DNA of 64,000 nucleotides from Pseudoalteromonas gelatinilytica (GCF_001641615.1 NZ_LRRU01000014.1:1-64000), one strand, 5' to 3'; counted from the first letter of the stretch, positions 1 through 10,000 are shown. A program made the numbers and translations. Notes: generated by a model from the sequence alone, not told the origin.

Positions 1-110
1 TGGGCTGATACTTTATTAGGGATCTACATATGTAGATCCCTTTTTATTTATGTACATAAAATCATAGGGTTAACATTAAAACTTACGCAAAAAAAACATT
101 CGCGAGCAGA
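1..110 (+). repeat. Left terminal inverted repeat
   Basis: This is an imperfect inverted copy of 3239-3348. The outer part, 1-50, begins tgggctgatactttattagg and contains a palindrome. The inner part at 96-109 has 13 of 14 bases in common with the right end at the same distance from the tip. The stretch between is poorly conserved. A two-block layout of this kind fits two transposase-binding sites per end. Confidence 0.7.
18..46 (+). terminator. Inward-facing terminator in the left inverted repeat
   Basis: A perfect nine-pair stem (19-27 with 32-40, loop atat) is followed by a T-rich run, which fits a rho-independent terminator for transcripts entering the element from the left. The equivalent hairpin in the right repeat keeps the stem through two compensatory base-pair changes. 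Confidence 0.75.
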
Positions 111-192
111 TGTATTTTCTATATATTCAATAGCTTAAGTAGTTAATTGAAATTTTTCTAATTATTACTAGAATTGATCGCTAGGGGGATCA

Positions 193-2568
193 ATGGACAG
201 AGTAGTAATAATAGATACAGAGACAACTGGCTTGTCTCCACGCAAGGGCAAGCATCGCATTGTTAACCTTGCTGCCGTAGAAATAATTGATGGCGATATC
301 ACAGGCAGCATCTTCCACTACTTCTAAAACCCTGAAGGTAAGAAGAGTACGTCGGAAGCCCACGCGGTACACCAAATTGAAGATTCATTTTTGCTTGATA
401 AGCCAACGTTCTGCCAAATAGCTGAAGAATTTCTAGAGTTCATAGATGGTGCACGACTTTCCTTTTACAATTCAGAATTTGATGTTGATTTCCTGCAATC
501 AGAAATTGATCGATGTGGACTAGATATTGTCTTCAATAGAGATTACGACGTATCTTGCTTGATGAGGGATTTTGCCAATAGGGAAAACTATGGGAAATGG
601 GTCAAATTAGATAATGCTTGCATACGTTATGGTATAGACATTACTGAAAGAAAATCACACGGTGCCGCAATAGATGCCTTTATTACAGCGGAGCTGTACC
701 TGAAGTTTCATTATTCGAGTGACAAACCACTTGCGAAGACACCGCATCAAAATGAACGTGTCGAGCCTACAGCCTTTCCAATCCCAAGAGCCTACAAAGA
801 TCCTATCACTGGTAAAGCTATTCAGCTTAACTACTGTAAGAACCCAAACTGCCGAAACTATGGTGTAGCCGCACTTAATCCCAAACGCAAAGCTGATGGC
901 TCTATAATGCGAGGGTTAGGTAATGATTATAGGTTTACTAAAACAAAGATAGGTCGCGTGTTAACTTGCATCATCTGCGGCACAAGTACAAAACTGATAA
1001 ACAACAAAGCTTTCGTTGAAGAGTCAAATAGGCAAAAGCAAATATTTTCCAATAAAGAGATTTGTTGCCCTGATAAGAAACTTGAAACATCACGACGACG
1101 AACTAGGCCATGTCGAAATGCGGTGGTAAATTGGTTAGATAAGCCTAAGCGTTACACCTTAAGAGGCACAGTACCGTCAACAGTAGAGTCATTGAAGTAT
1201 CGAGAAGCCCAAAGGATTGAATGCAATGCCTGTCACAATCCTTTCAACGTACCGTTGAACGCTGAGTATGGTCAAAAGAGAGCTGATATCAATGGAATAT
1301 TGTTCAGAATGCTTATTAACAAAGGTATCGTCAACAGAATGGAAGAAATTTTGGATGTGCCTATCACTTTAATTTACCACCGTATCGAGTTTTTCTTTAA
1401 CCAGTGTGTTGAGTTTGACCGTTGGCACATACAGAACAACATTCAGGCTTTAAAAGGCAAAACCCTAGAAGTTAGTATGGACAGGCAGCACTACCTGTCT
1501 AACTGGAGTGATAAGAAGGACAGTCGCCCTACGAAACTGGTAAATACTTCAACGGTAGACAATAAAACTCGATTTGTATTTGCTAGTACAGTTAACTTCG
1601 ACACCACCTCAGACTGGGAAGTAATTAAAAGAGACATTAGCAGATGTAGTGATCTTAAGAAGCCTGAACACAAGAGAAGGTATGGTCAGTACGTTCTATC
1701 CAATCAAGAAGTCGAAACTGATGACGTTGATGATACCCTGCCTCTGAAAGCACCAAATAAAAATTTACTAGTGCAACAAACTTATTCTCTCATGGCACAC
1801 CTTGAAGTGATAAAACAGTACGTAAATGAGGCGCGTTACACTCGTTTATTCGCAGATGCCGACGAAGGCTTTGAACTTGGTATTGGGTTAGTGATGAAAG
1901 AACAGATTGCGGCCAGCAAACTCTACCCTGTGCTTGTAAAAGCAGAAAGGAACAATGCCAGCCAAATGCAAGACAAGCGTGCCTGGTCAGAACAAGTTCT
2001 TCTTAAGCATGGGATTACTATGAGCGACATAAAGAGGGCCAAAGTTGATAGAGAAAAACTAGCTCAAATATCGCAACAATATTGGGCTGCCGAGATGCAC
2101 AAACGTACTATTGAATCAGGATCGGCTAAATCAGAGTGGTTAGTTCATCCATTTCCTAAATCTAGACATTCTGTTCAAGTAAAACCATTAGTAGGCTTTC
2201 ATGGCGCTATATCTGTTAGCCAAACGCTATCTGAGAATTTGTTAGATGTATCTACATATGGAGTTGATAACTACTTTCAAATGATACGCCGCCGAATCAA
2301 TATGTTCGAGCGACCAATAACATCAGCCACAAACAGTAAACGATGGAATGGCTACGCTTCATACAACCCTAAATGGGCGGTTATGATTATTGAGATATTG
2401 AGGGTCTACAACAACTACGTATTGACCGACGAAAAGTCACTTAAAAACAAAGGACTGTATCAGGAAGCAACAACACCAGCTCAAAAGCTTGGCATTACAG
2501 ATAAGAAATATACAATAGAAGATATTCTAGACTTTACAGTCGCGAGCAAAATTAAAAACTTACAATAA
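193..2568 (+). pseudogene. DnaQ-like exonuclease fused to zinc-ribbon and IS1-like DDE transposase, in-frame stop at codon 45
   Basis: The frame opens at ATG 193 behind a strong AGGGGG ribosome site and runs to 2568 with one TAA at 325-327. Codons 1-170 are a DnaQ-type DEDDh exonuclease: Exo I IDTETTGL (D8, E10), Exo II YNSEFD (D97), Exo III with H156 and D161. All catalytic residues survive. A zinc ribbon follows (C215/C220 with C259/C262), then a second Cys-rich segment ending CNAC and a helix-turn-helix. The last part looks like an IS1-type DDE core: D430, D555 or D557, and E706 in RRRINMFERP, with a tail resembling IS1-like transposases (TPAQKLG). Without readthrough, only a protein from about TTG 391 is made, which lacks the Exo I acids. 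The stop may be a real nonsense mutation, a sequencing error or a recoding site. Confidence 0.7.
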
Positions 2569-2576
2569 GGAAGTCA

Positions 2577-3197
2577 ATGATTAAAGGAATAGAGAACAGA
2601 GCTAAGCTAGCTGTCGGGGTGTCGGCATTCGCTATATTAATAATGGCATTTCAATGGTCAATCATTGATTGGATAACTCCTTTCTTGATGATGCCGTTGA
2701 TGCTTGTGGTATTTATTGTCTTTTTAACGGGACTCGGTTTTAGCATTTCATGTCTTTTTAAGTTCAAAGAAATTAGGTGGTTGGCAACAATTCCCTTAGC
2801 AGTCCAATTGGTTGCCCTTGCTGTACTAGAGTTTGTTCCGTTTACGAAGCTCTGGATAAATGCAGATTTCCACTTATATGAATCTCAACGTCAAGAAGTC
2901 GTCGCAAGGGTTTACTCTGGCGAGCTTGTCTCTAATGTACAACATAATTCATCGTTAATAGCACTAGGCTCTGAGTATTCAAAAATATCAATGGGCGGAA
3001 ATGAGATTGTGGTTCAAGATATCGACGGTTCGAAATACGTTTTCTTCTACACCTTTAGAGGGATATTGGACAACTATTCTGGTTTTTTATATGTCCCTGA
3101 CGGCGGCGACCCAAGGAGCTATGCGGATTTAGATGAAGAAGATGTAACTCAAATAATAAAATACGCAGACAATTGGTACTACACCTCACACCATTAA
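2577..3197 (+). CDS. Hypothetical membrane protein, element cargo
   Basis: The protein has 206 residues. Three or four hydrophobic helices fill roughly residues 10-100, followed by a soluble region rich in acidic and aromatic residues. It starts eight bases after the transposase stop behind AAGGAAG, so the two genes are probably one transcript. I recognise no domain. Being the only other gene in the element, it may be cargo or an accessory of transposition. The C-terminal part (about 105-206) looks like a compact beta-rich extracytoplasmic domain, but that is only an impression from residue pattern. Confidence 0.7.
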   Translation: MIKGIENRAKLAVGVSAFAILIMAFQWSIIDWITPFLMMPLMLVVFIVFLTGLGFSISCLFKFKEIRWLATIPLAVQLVALAVLEFVPFTKLWINADFHLYESQRQEVVARVYSGELVSNVQHNSSLIALGSEYSKISMGGNEIVVQDIDGSKYVFFYTFRGILDNYSGFLYVPDGGDPRSYADLDEEDVTQIIKYADNWYYTSHH

Positions 3198-3238
3198 TTA
3201 CAGTAGACCTACTAACCTATTGTTTTTAATGAGGATAT

Positions 3239-3348
3239 ACCTGCTCTCGAATGTAATTTTCGACATATCTTGATGGCTAAGCATTTGATTTCACGTTGAA
3301 ATAAAAAAGGGATCTGAGTATTCAGATCCCTAATAAAGTATTAGCCCA
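3239..3348 (-). repeat. Right terminal inverted repeat
   Basis: Reverse complement partner of 1-110. The outer 40 bases share 34 positions with the left end, and the inner block 3241-3254 matches left 96-109. The outer tip tgggct is read on the minus strand at 3348-3343, directly against the ppaC 3' flank. Confidence 0.7.
3303..3331 (-). terminator. Inward-facing terminator in the right inverted repeat
   Basis: On the minus strand a nine-pair stem with loop atac is followed by six T. It lies 55 bases past the ppaC stop, so it now ends ppaC transcription and also blocks read-through into the element. Relative to the left hairpin, pairs A-T and C-G at stem positions 8-9 are changed to G-C and A-T. 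Confidence 0.75.
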
Positions 3349-3371
3349 ATGTAACATCGGCTTTTTTTGTA
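3343..3371 (+). terminator. Damaged hairpin of the original ppaC-flank terminator
   Basis: On the plus strand an imperfect hairpin (agcc with ggct around atgt-a-acat) is followed by seven T. The minus-strand half aaaaaaagccgatgttacat would form a perfect bidirectional terminator if followed by cggcttttt. The element tip replaces that arm. It can still act as a weak plus-strand terminator for the element genes. Confidence 0.5.
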
Positions 3372-3385
3372 TCTATTTCGTAAGA

Positions 3386-4312
3386 TTAGATCTTTGCGAA
3401 AGCGTCTTGTAGTGGTGGTACTACTTGCTTCTTACGGCTTAATACGCCATCTAACCATACGCGACCGTCTTCTGATTTAACATCATAAGCAGCTTCGATT
3501 ACAGATACGTCATCAGACGTAATTAGCATTTCTGAGCCTTCTTTCATGATATCAGTTAACAGGAGTAATACTGAGTGTCGATCGCCTTCTTCTTTAAGCT
3601 TAGCGATATCAGCTTCAAGATCTGCTTTGATTTCATCAAATACTGCAAGGTCGATAACTTCTAGCTGGCCAATACCTACTAGCTTACCGTTCATGTTGAA
3701 GTCTTTGAAATCACGCATTACTAAATCGCGTGCAGGCGTGCCTTCCACTGCTGATTTAACCTTGAACATGTCCATGCCAAGTTCTTTGAAATCTTCGATG
3801 CCAGCGATTTCAGCAAGTGCTTCAACACACTTGATATCAGCCGTTGTACATGTTGGTGATTTAAAGATCACAGTGTCGCTTAAGATAGCGCATAACATGA
3901 TGCCTGCGATATCTTTTGGAATTTCTACATTGTAGAAGTCATACATCATTTTGATGATAGTGTTTGAACAACCAACTGGACGGATCCAACACTCAAGTGG
4001 TGTTGACGATGTTAAGTCGCCTAGTTTGTGGTGATCAACAACCCCCACAACACGTGCTTCATCGATGTCATCAGGTGCTTGTGTTTTTTCTGTGTGGTCA
4101 ACGATATAAACGTCTTCGCCTGCGTAGCTAAGTTTTAGCTCAGGTGCTTCGAAACCGAATTTATCTAGGATAAATTGTGTTTCAGGTGATACTTCACCTA
4201 AACGCGTCGGGATCGCAGGTTCATTGATCTGGTTTTTTAAGTAAGCAAGCGCAATTGCACCGCAAATTGAATCTGAATCAGGGATCTTATGACCCACTAC
4301 ATACATTGACAT
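3386..4312 (-). CDS. ppaC: Manganese-dependent inorganic pyrophosphatase (family II, DHH)
   Basis: A 308-residue cytoplasmic enzyme that hydrolyses pyrophosphate to phosphate and so drives biosynthetic reactions. The N-terminal DHH domain shows GHKIPDSDS with metal-binding His and Asp, the VDHTE segment and the signature VVDHHKLGD. The C-terminal DHHA2 domain ends with the conserved SRKKQVVPPL substrate-binding stretch. Length is typical for family II. The start at 4312 has AGGAG upstream on the minus strand and the typical MxMYVVGHKxPDxD opening. Its terminator region has been altered by the adjacent element. Family assignment is secure. Confidence 0.97.
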   Translation of the reverse strand: MSMYVVGHKIPDSDSICGAIALAYLKNQINEPAIPTRLGEVSPETQFILDKFGFEAPELKLSYAGEDVYIVDHTEKTQAPDDIDEARVVGVVDHHKLGDLTSSTPLECWIRPVGCSNTIIKMMYDFYNVEIPKDIAGIMLCAILSDTVIFKSPTCTTADIKCVEALAEIAGIEDFKELGMDMFKVKSAVEGTPARDLVMRDFKDFNMNGKLVGIGQLEVIDLAVFDEIKADLEADIAKLKEEGDRHSVLLLLTDIMKEGSEMLITSDDVSVIEAAYDVKSEDGRVWLDGVLSRKKQVVPPLQDAFAKI

Positions 4313-4463
4313 TGACGGAACTCCTTTAAATTTGGCGGATATTTTAGCAAAGTATCGACAGATTGATACATAACAGACATGAAATTTTGTTGATCAATTA
4401 CAACTGCCAATTAATGTCCTTTTTGGTTACACTTTAAGATATTGAAAACTGAGGAAGATACTG

Positions 4464-4955
4464 ATGCGCTTGAGCCGAAAAGCATGGAATAATGTGGTGA
4501 TTATTTCGATGCTATTGATGATTTTTTTCTTCAATGGCCTACATAAAAAGCTCAATACACAGCCTGTTGAAGAAGGAGTGCAAGCGTTACTCCCAGAGCA
4601 AAGCTTCATTTTAGCAATGGCATTTCCAGAATTAAAAATCGAGCGTATCGGCACCTCTTGGCGAAGCCAATCACAGCAAGAAACCGCATGGCAAGGCGAT
4701 GAGCAGCAGCTCGAACAACTCGTTGAACTTTGGCAGCATCAAAAGCTGACTATTGCCAGTCTCCCTGTTAGTAAAATTTCACAGGCGTCGGCTGATTATG
4801 TTGCCTCCGTGTGGTTAGCTGGAGAGCAGTTGCCAGCGGTGTATCAGTTGTACAACATAGATCAGCAATACTATTTATTAGATAAGCGGTTACAGCGGGT
4901 ATTTGAGCTTGAACAAGCTGATGCCGCTAAGTTATTCCCGTTATATCCGTTTTAA
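4464..4955 (+). CDS. Hypothetical membrane-anchored protein upstream of mutM
   Basis: The protein has 163 residues. One hydrophobic helix (about residues 11-25) near a basic N-terminus predicts an inner-membrane anchor with the rest outside the cytoplasm. The remainder is Gln-rich and contains no motif I know. GAGGAAG precedes the ATG. It ends 11 bases before mutM and is probably co-transcribed with it. No function can be given from the sequence. The spacing suggests a long-standing neighbour rather than a recent arrival. Confidence 0.8.
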   Translation: MRLSRKAWNNVVIISMLLMIFFFNGLHKKLNTQPVEEGVQALLPEQSFILAMAFPELKIERIGTSWRSQSQQETAWQGDEQQLEQLVELWQHQKLTIASLPVSKISQASADYVASVWLAGEQLPAVYQLYNIDQQYYLLDKRLQRVFELEQADAAKLFPLYPF

Positions 4956-4966
4956 GAGAGTCACAG

Positions 4967-5776
4967 ATGCCTGAATTACCAGAAGTTGAAGTTAGCCGTT
5001 TGGGAATAACGCCGCATGTGCTTAACCAAACAGTGGCCAAAGTAAATATTCATAACGCCAGTATGCGTTGGCCTGTGCCTGATGATGTATATCAATTACA
5101 AGGGCTTGAAGTTACTTCAGTGGAGCGTAGAGCAAAATATTTATTACTCGGTTGTGAGCTGGGTAGTGTTATTTTGCACCTAGGAATGTCGGGTAATTTA
5201 CGGGTCGTGAGTGCTGATGAGCCACTGAAAAAACACGATCATATCGAATTTATTTTAGCCTCAGGTAAAGCATTAAGGCTCAACGATGCGCGTCGCTTTG
5301 GTGCCTGTTTGTGGCAAGCGCCAGGCGAATGTCATACCTTGTTAACCAAACTCGGGCCTGAGCCGCTAACTGATGAGTTTACTGCTAAGCGAGCCTACGA
5401 ACAGTCTAGAAATAAAAAAGTACCAATTAAACAGTTTATTATGGATAACGCTGTGGTGGTTGGTGTGGGTAATATCTATGCCAATGAATCGTTGTTTAAG
5501 GCCGGAATTCACCCGAAACGAGAAGCCGGCAAGGTGTCTTTAAAGCGATTTCAGCAATTAGTGCCTATTATTAAAGAAACTCTCGCAGCGGCTATCACGC
5601 AAGGCGGTACAACATTAAAAGATTTCGCTCAAAGTGATGGTAAGCCGGGTTATTTTGCCCAGCAATTACTGGTTTATGGCCGCAAGGGTGAGCCATGCGT
5701 TAATTGTAAAGAGCCATTAAAAGAAATTAGATTAGGACAAAGAAGCACAGTGTACTGTTCTAATTGTCAAAAATAA
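4967..5776 (+). CDS. mutM: Formamidopyrimidine-DNA glycosylase
   Basis: A 269-residue base-excision repair enzyme that removes 8-oxoguanine and formamidopyrimidines and cuts the abasic strand. The mature N-terminus PELPEVE gives the catalytic Pro and Glu. The beta-hairpin Lys lies in RRAKYLLL, the helix-two-turn-helix around GVGNIYANE binds DNA, and a C-terminal zinc finger has the pattern CVNC...CSNC. Length matches the family. The gene lies close behind a small membrane-protein gene, with the RND pump operon 75 bases downstream. Confidence 0.98.
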   Translation: MPELPEVEVSRLGITPHVLNQTVAKVNIHNASMRWPVPDDVYQLQGLEVTSVERRAKYLLLGCELGSVILHLGMSGNLRVVSADEPLKKHDHIEFILASGKALRLNDARRFGACLWQAPGECHTLLTKLGPEPLTDEFTAKRAYEQSRNKKVPIKQFIMDNAVVVGVGNIYANESLFKAGIHPKREAGKVSLKRFQQLVPIIKETLAAAITQGGTTLKDFAQSDGKPGYFAQQLLVYGRKGEPCVNCKEPLKEIRLGQRSTVYCSNCQK

Positions 5777-5850
5777 TAAAGAATCCCTTATCTATGTAGT
5801 ATTGCAACAGATAGCAAGATAGAGACAGGCTTAAGGAATGAGAAGGTTGT

Positions 5851-7077
5851 ATGCTATTAAACAAATACGTCATAGGGTGCGTGTGCTTGGCGGCACTGGT
5901 TGGTTGTTCTAAAGAGCAACCTCAAGTGGTTGTTGAAGAAGTGGTTACCGCTGAGGTTAAGCAGCTTGATGTGCCACTGTACGGGAATTACGTGGCACGC
6001 ACAGATGCGTCGCTGGATGTTGAAGTGCGAGCGCGGATCACCGGCTTTGTACAAAGCGTAGAATTTGTTGAAGGTAGCTGGGTAAATGAAGGAGATTTAC
6101 TCTACACCATTGATGATAGACCCTACCGAGCAAAACTTAATCGCGTTAAAGCGGCGCTGCAAAAAGACCAAGCAGCGCTGGCTAAAGCAAAGCGCGATGT
6201 AACCCGTTTAAAACCCCTCTACGAGCAAGACGCAGCAAGTCAGCTTGATTACGACAATGCTATTTCGATTCAAGAGCAAGCACAAGCCTCATTATCAGCA
6301 ACCCAAGCAGAACTTGAAGAAACCAAGCTTGATTTAGAATATACCCGTGTGACGGCGCCAATTAGCGGCATGGTGGGTAGCTCAGAAGCCGATCTTGGTG
6401 CTTTGGTTGGCAGTAATGGTATTTCGCTCCTTACCACCATTCAGCAAATAGACCCTATTTTTGTTAACTTTAATATGTCGGCACTTGATTATTTGAATGC
6501 TAAGCGGCGTATGACCAGTATGATGGAGCAGCTACAAGCTGAGCAAAAGGGCAAGGCACTTGAAGGCTTTGTACGTATTTCATTACCTGATGGCAGCGAG
6601 TATCGATATTGGGGTGATGTGAGTTTTACCGACCCTAAAATTAGCCCGAAAACGGGCACATTTAAAGTAAGGGCAAAGCTGCCGAACCCTAATAGTGAGC
6701 TATTACCTGGACAATATACAAAAGCGCGTATCAAATTATCTGAACTTACAGATGCGATTGTGGTTCCAGAGGAAGCCACACAAGTGGAACAGGGCGGTAT
6801 TTATGTCATGGTGGTCCTTGATTCTGGTGTGATAGAGCGACGCTTTATTGTTGTTGAGCATTACGGTGAACAGGGAATTGTTGCCAGCGGGGGCTTGAGT
6901 GCGGGTGAGCAAGTGGTGGTGAAAGGTTTACATCGCATTCGTCATGGTCAGCAAGTAAAGGCGATTTCGTTAGCCGAATTTGAAAAACGCCAAGTCGCAC
7001 CTAACACTGACACTACTCCACTGGCGCCAGATAAACCAAGCAAACAAGATGATGAAAAAAATCAGCAGGGAGCTTAG
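5851..7077 (+). CDS. RND efflux periplasmic adaptor lipoprotein (MexA/AcrA type)
   Basis: A 408-residue membrane-fusion protein linking the inner-membrane RND pump to an outer-membrane channel. A lipoprotein signal with lipobox ALVGC puts the acylated Cys at residue 19. The barrel-sandwich (lipoyl) halves flank an alpha-hairpin at about 100-160, rich in Ala, Gln and Lys, followed by beta-barrel and membrane-proximal domains. The last 30 residues are a polar tail. It starts behind GAGAAGG and ends two bases before the pump gene. The operon encodes a complete HAE-1 type tripartite system, presumably for drugs or other amphiphilic compounds. The substrate is not deducible. Confidence 0.95.
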   Translation: MLLNKYVIGCVCLAALVGCSKEQPQVVVEEVVTAEVKQLDVPLYGNYVARTDASLDVEVRARITGFVQSVEFVEGSWVNEGDLLYTIDDRPYRAKLNRVKAALQKDQAALAKAKRDVTRLKPLYEQDAASQLDYDNAISIQEQAQASLSATQAELEETKLDLEYTRVTAPISGMVGSSEADLGALVGSNGISLLTTIQQIDPIFVNFNMSALDYLNAKRRMTSMMEQLQAEQKGKALEGFVRISLPDGSEYRYWGDVSFTDPKISPKTGTFKVRAKLPNPNSELLPGQYTKARIKLSELTDAIVVPEEATQVEQGGIYVMVVLDSGVIERRFIVVEHYGEQGIVASGGLSAGEQVVVKGLHRIRHGQQVKAISLAEFEKRQVAPNTDTTPLAPDKPSKQDDEKNQQGA

Positions 7078-7079
7078 CT

Positions 7080-10000
7080 ATGTTTTCGCATTTTTTTATC
7101 AAGCGTCCAGTGTTTGCTATCGTTATTTCGTTAGTTATTTTACTCACAGGCTTGGTCTCGCTCTTTACCCTACCCATTGATCAATACCCAGATATTGCTC
7201 CGCCGTCGGTTAAAGTGTCTGCTTCATTCCCCGGCGCAACGGCTGAGACCGCATCTGAGTCGGTAGCTATTCCTCTTGAGCAAGAATTAAATGGCACACC
7301 GAATATGTTGTATATGGAGTCAAAGGCAACTAACTCTGGCAGTGTTGGGATCACACTCACCTTTGATGTTGGCACCGACCCTGATCTCGCCCTTGTTGAT
7401 GTACAAAACACCGCAAGTCAAGCTGGTAGTAATTTACCTGTTGATGTGCAAACTGAAGGGGTGAATGTCTCTAATGAAAGTTCCGTTGAGCTTTTGAAAC
7501 TGGCACTGACCTCTGATGACCCACGCTATGATGAAATCTATTTGAGTAACTACGCTAGCATCAATGTTGAGGCGGCTTTAAAGCGTGTCCCGGGGGTTGG
7601 TAAGGTACGTAACACTGGCTCGCGTTCATATGCTATGCGGGTCTGGTTAAAGCCTGATATTTTAGCGGGCTACGAGTTAACCGTGAATGATGTGACCGCA
7701 GCAATCAAAGCACAAAATAAAGAGGCCGCTGCTGGGGAGATCGGGGCTCAGCCAATGAGCGATGCTATTAAGCTTAACTTTCCGGTACGAGCACAAGGCC
7801 GGCTTAATAAGGTGGATGAGTTTAATAATATTATGCTGCGAGTTAATAGTGATGGCTCGATGATCCGTTTGCGAGATGTCGCAAGGGTTGAGCTAGCTTC
7901 CTCTGCGTATACTTTAAATTCAAAACTTAATGAACAGCCAGCCACTATTTTGCAGGTTTATATGTTACCAGGCTCTAATGCATTAGCGGTTACAGAGCGT
8001 GTTAAGGCTGAGATGGAGCGCCTGAGCGAGGCTTTTCCAAAGGGAGTGAAATGGCAGCTTTTTTATGATGCTTCAGAGTTCATCAAACTGTCGATTAATG
8101 AGGTGATTAATACCCTTATTCAAGCGCTGATCTTAGTGATTTTAGTGGTGTATTTATTTTTGCAAAACTGGCGAACAACTTTAATACCTGCGTTAGCTGT
8201 GCCGGTGTCGATAGTGGGCACCTTTATCGCCTTGGCTGCATTTGGTTTTACCATTAACAATGTCAGTTTATTGGCTATGGTATTGGCAATCGGCATCGTC
8301 GTCGATGATGCGATTGTCGTAGTAGAAAGTGTTGAGCGACTGATCAATGAGCAAAATATGGAGGTAGTTGCCGCTACTAAGCAAGCGATGACGGAGCTTT
8401 CTGGCGCCATAGTGGCAACCTCTTTAGTACTGGCAGCGGTGTTTGTGCCGGTGTCATTTTTAGCCGGTATTACGGGCATTATGTACCGAGAGTTCGCGAT
8501 TTCAATTACGGTTGCGGTACTCATTTCAACCTTAGTTGCGCTAACCTTGAGCCCTGCTTTATGTGCGATTTTCTTAAAACCTAGTGCCCCATCAAAAAAT
8601 AAGATTTTTAATAAATTTAATAACTGGCTTGAAGGTGTTGGCGAAAAATACACTTGGCTTGTAAAGGCATGCTCCGAAAAAGCAAAACGTAGTTATATTG
8701 GCTTTTTTATAATGGTAGGAGGCTGTTACTTTGTGTTTAGCCAATTACCAAGCAGCTTTATGCCGCAAGAAGATCAAGGACGCTTTTTTGTTGATATTAC
8801 CTTGCCAGATGCGGCAACGGTCTCACGTACCAATGAGGTGATAAGTAAGGCAAACCAATATGTTATGAACCATGCCGGGGTGGCTTATTCATTCACGCTA
8901 GCGGGTGAAAACCGTCGTGCTGGTAGTGCGCAATCACATGGTCAAATGGAGGTTATTTTACAACCTTGGCAAGTGCGTGCTGAGCAAGGCTTTACGGTCA
9001 CAAGTGTGATGAATGATATACGTAAGCAGTTGTATGCCATTCCGGATGCTGAGTTTAATGTGTTTCAACCATCAGCTGTAGCGGGGCTTGGTTCGGGCTC
9101 TGGCGTTGAGTTTGCGCTGCAAGAAAAAACAGGAGGCAACTTAACGAGTCTGGTTGAATCGCTTGAGGTACTGTTGGCAAATTTAAATAATCGCCCTGAA
9201 GTTGCTAAAGCAAGTAGCTCACTGCGTGGCTCAGTACCTCAGCTGTTTTTGGAATTAGATAGAGAAAAAGCCATGGCATTAGAGGTGCCGATTGCCGATG
9301 TATACAGCACAATGAAAGTACTGACTGGCTCATCGACAATTAATGACTTTAATTTATTTGGCCGGGTTTATCGGGTTAAAGTTCAAGCTGAAGATGAATT
9401 TAGAGCACGCCCTGAAAACCTCAATGAATTTTATGTGCGTTCAAAAAATGGCGCTATGGTGCCATCAAATGTGCTTGCTAAGTTAAATTTAACAACCGGT
9501 CCGTCGGCGATAAATCGCTTTAATATGTTTACCAGTGCCATGGTGAATGTATCGCCAGCTGACGGCTATGCATCGGGTGATGTAATTAACGTAATTAAAG
9601 AAGAAATGGCAAAACTACCGCCTAACCTTGGCTATGAATGGACAGGATTAACCTATCAAGAAATTCGTTCATCGGGTCAGTTAAGTATCGCTATCAGCCT
9701 TGCTATCGTGTTTGTATTTTTATTTTTAGCGGCGCTCTATGAAAGTTGGAGTTTACCGTTTGCGGTTCTATTAATAAGCCCGATTGCCATGTTAGGAGCC
9801 GCAGTATTGACCTTAGTGACGGGGCATGAAAACAATTTATTCTTCCAAGTAGCCTTTATTGCTTTGATTGGCCTTGCTGCAAAGAACTCAATTTTGATTG
9901 TTGAAGTGGCAAATCAGCTTTATCAGGAGGGGATGGATGCCGCTGATGCAGCAATAGAAGCCGCCCATTCTCGCTTTCGGCCTATTTTAATGACGGCAGC

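Larger units (their letters stand above)
1..3348. mobile_element. Transposon-like element with DnaQ-transposase fusion and long inverted repeats
   Basis: The two ends are inverted copies of each other. In the first 40 positions 34 match between the left end (from base 1) and the reverse complement of the right end (from base 3348). A second match lies at the same depth inside each end: acattcgcgagcag at 96-109 and its near-identical partner at 3241-3254, 95-96 bases from each tip. Between the ends are a large transposase-like gene and one membrane-protein gene, both on the plus strand. The right tip abuts a half terminator of ppaC. The left flank is outside the window, so a target duplication cannot be checked and the tip could lie slightly upstream of base 1. 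It resembles no IS family I can name beyond an IS1-like catalytic region. Confidence 0.7.

Noticed and set aside
190..375. A 61-codon minus-strand frame over the start of the exonuclease gene
   Set aside because: Opposite the conserved DnaQ codons, no ribosome site, and only open because of the sense-strand composition.
8120..8653. A 177-codon minus-strand frame inside the RND pump gene
   Set aside because: A shadow of a strongly conserved pump-coding region with low-complexity Ala/Thr/Ser content.
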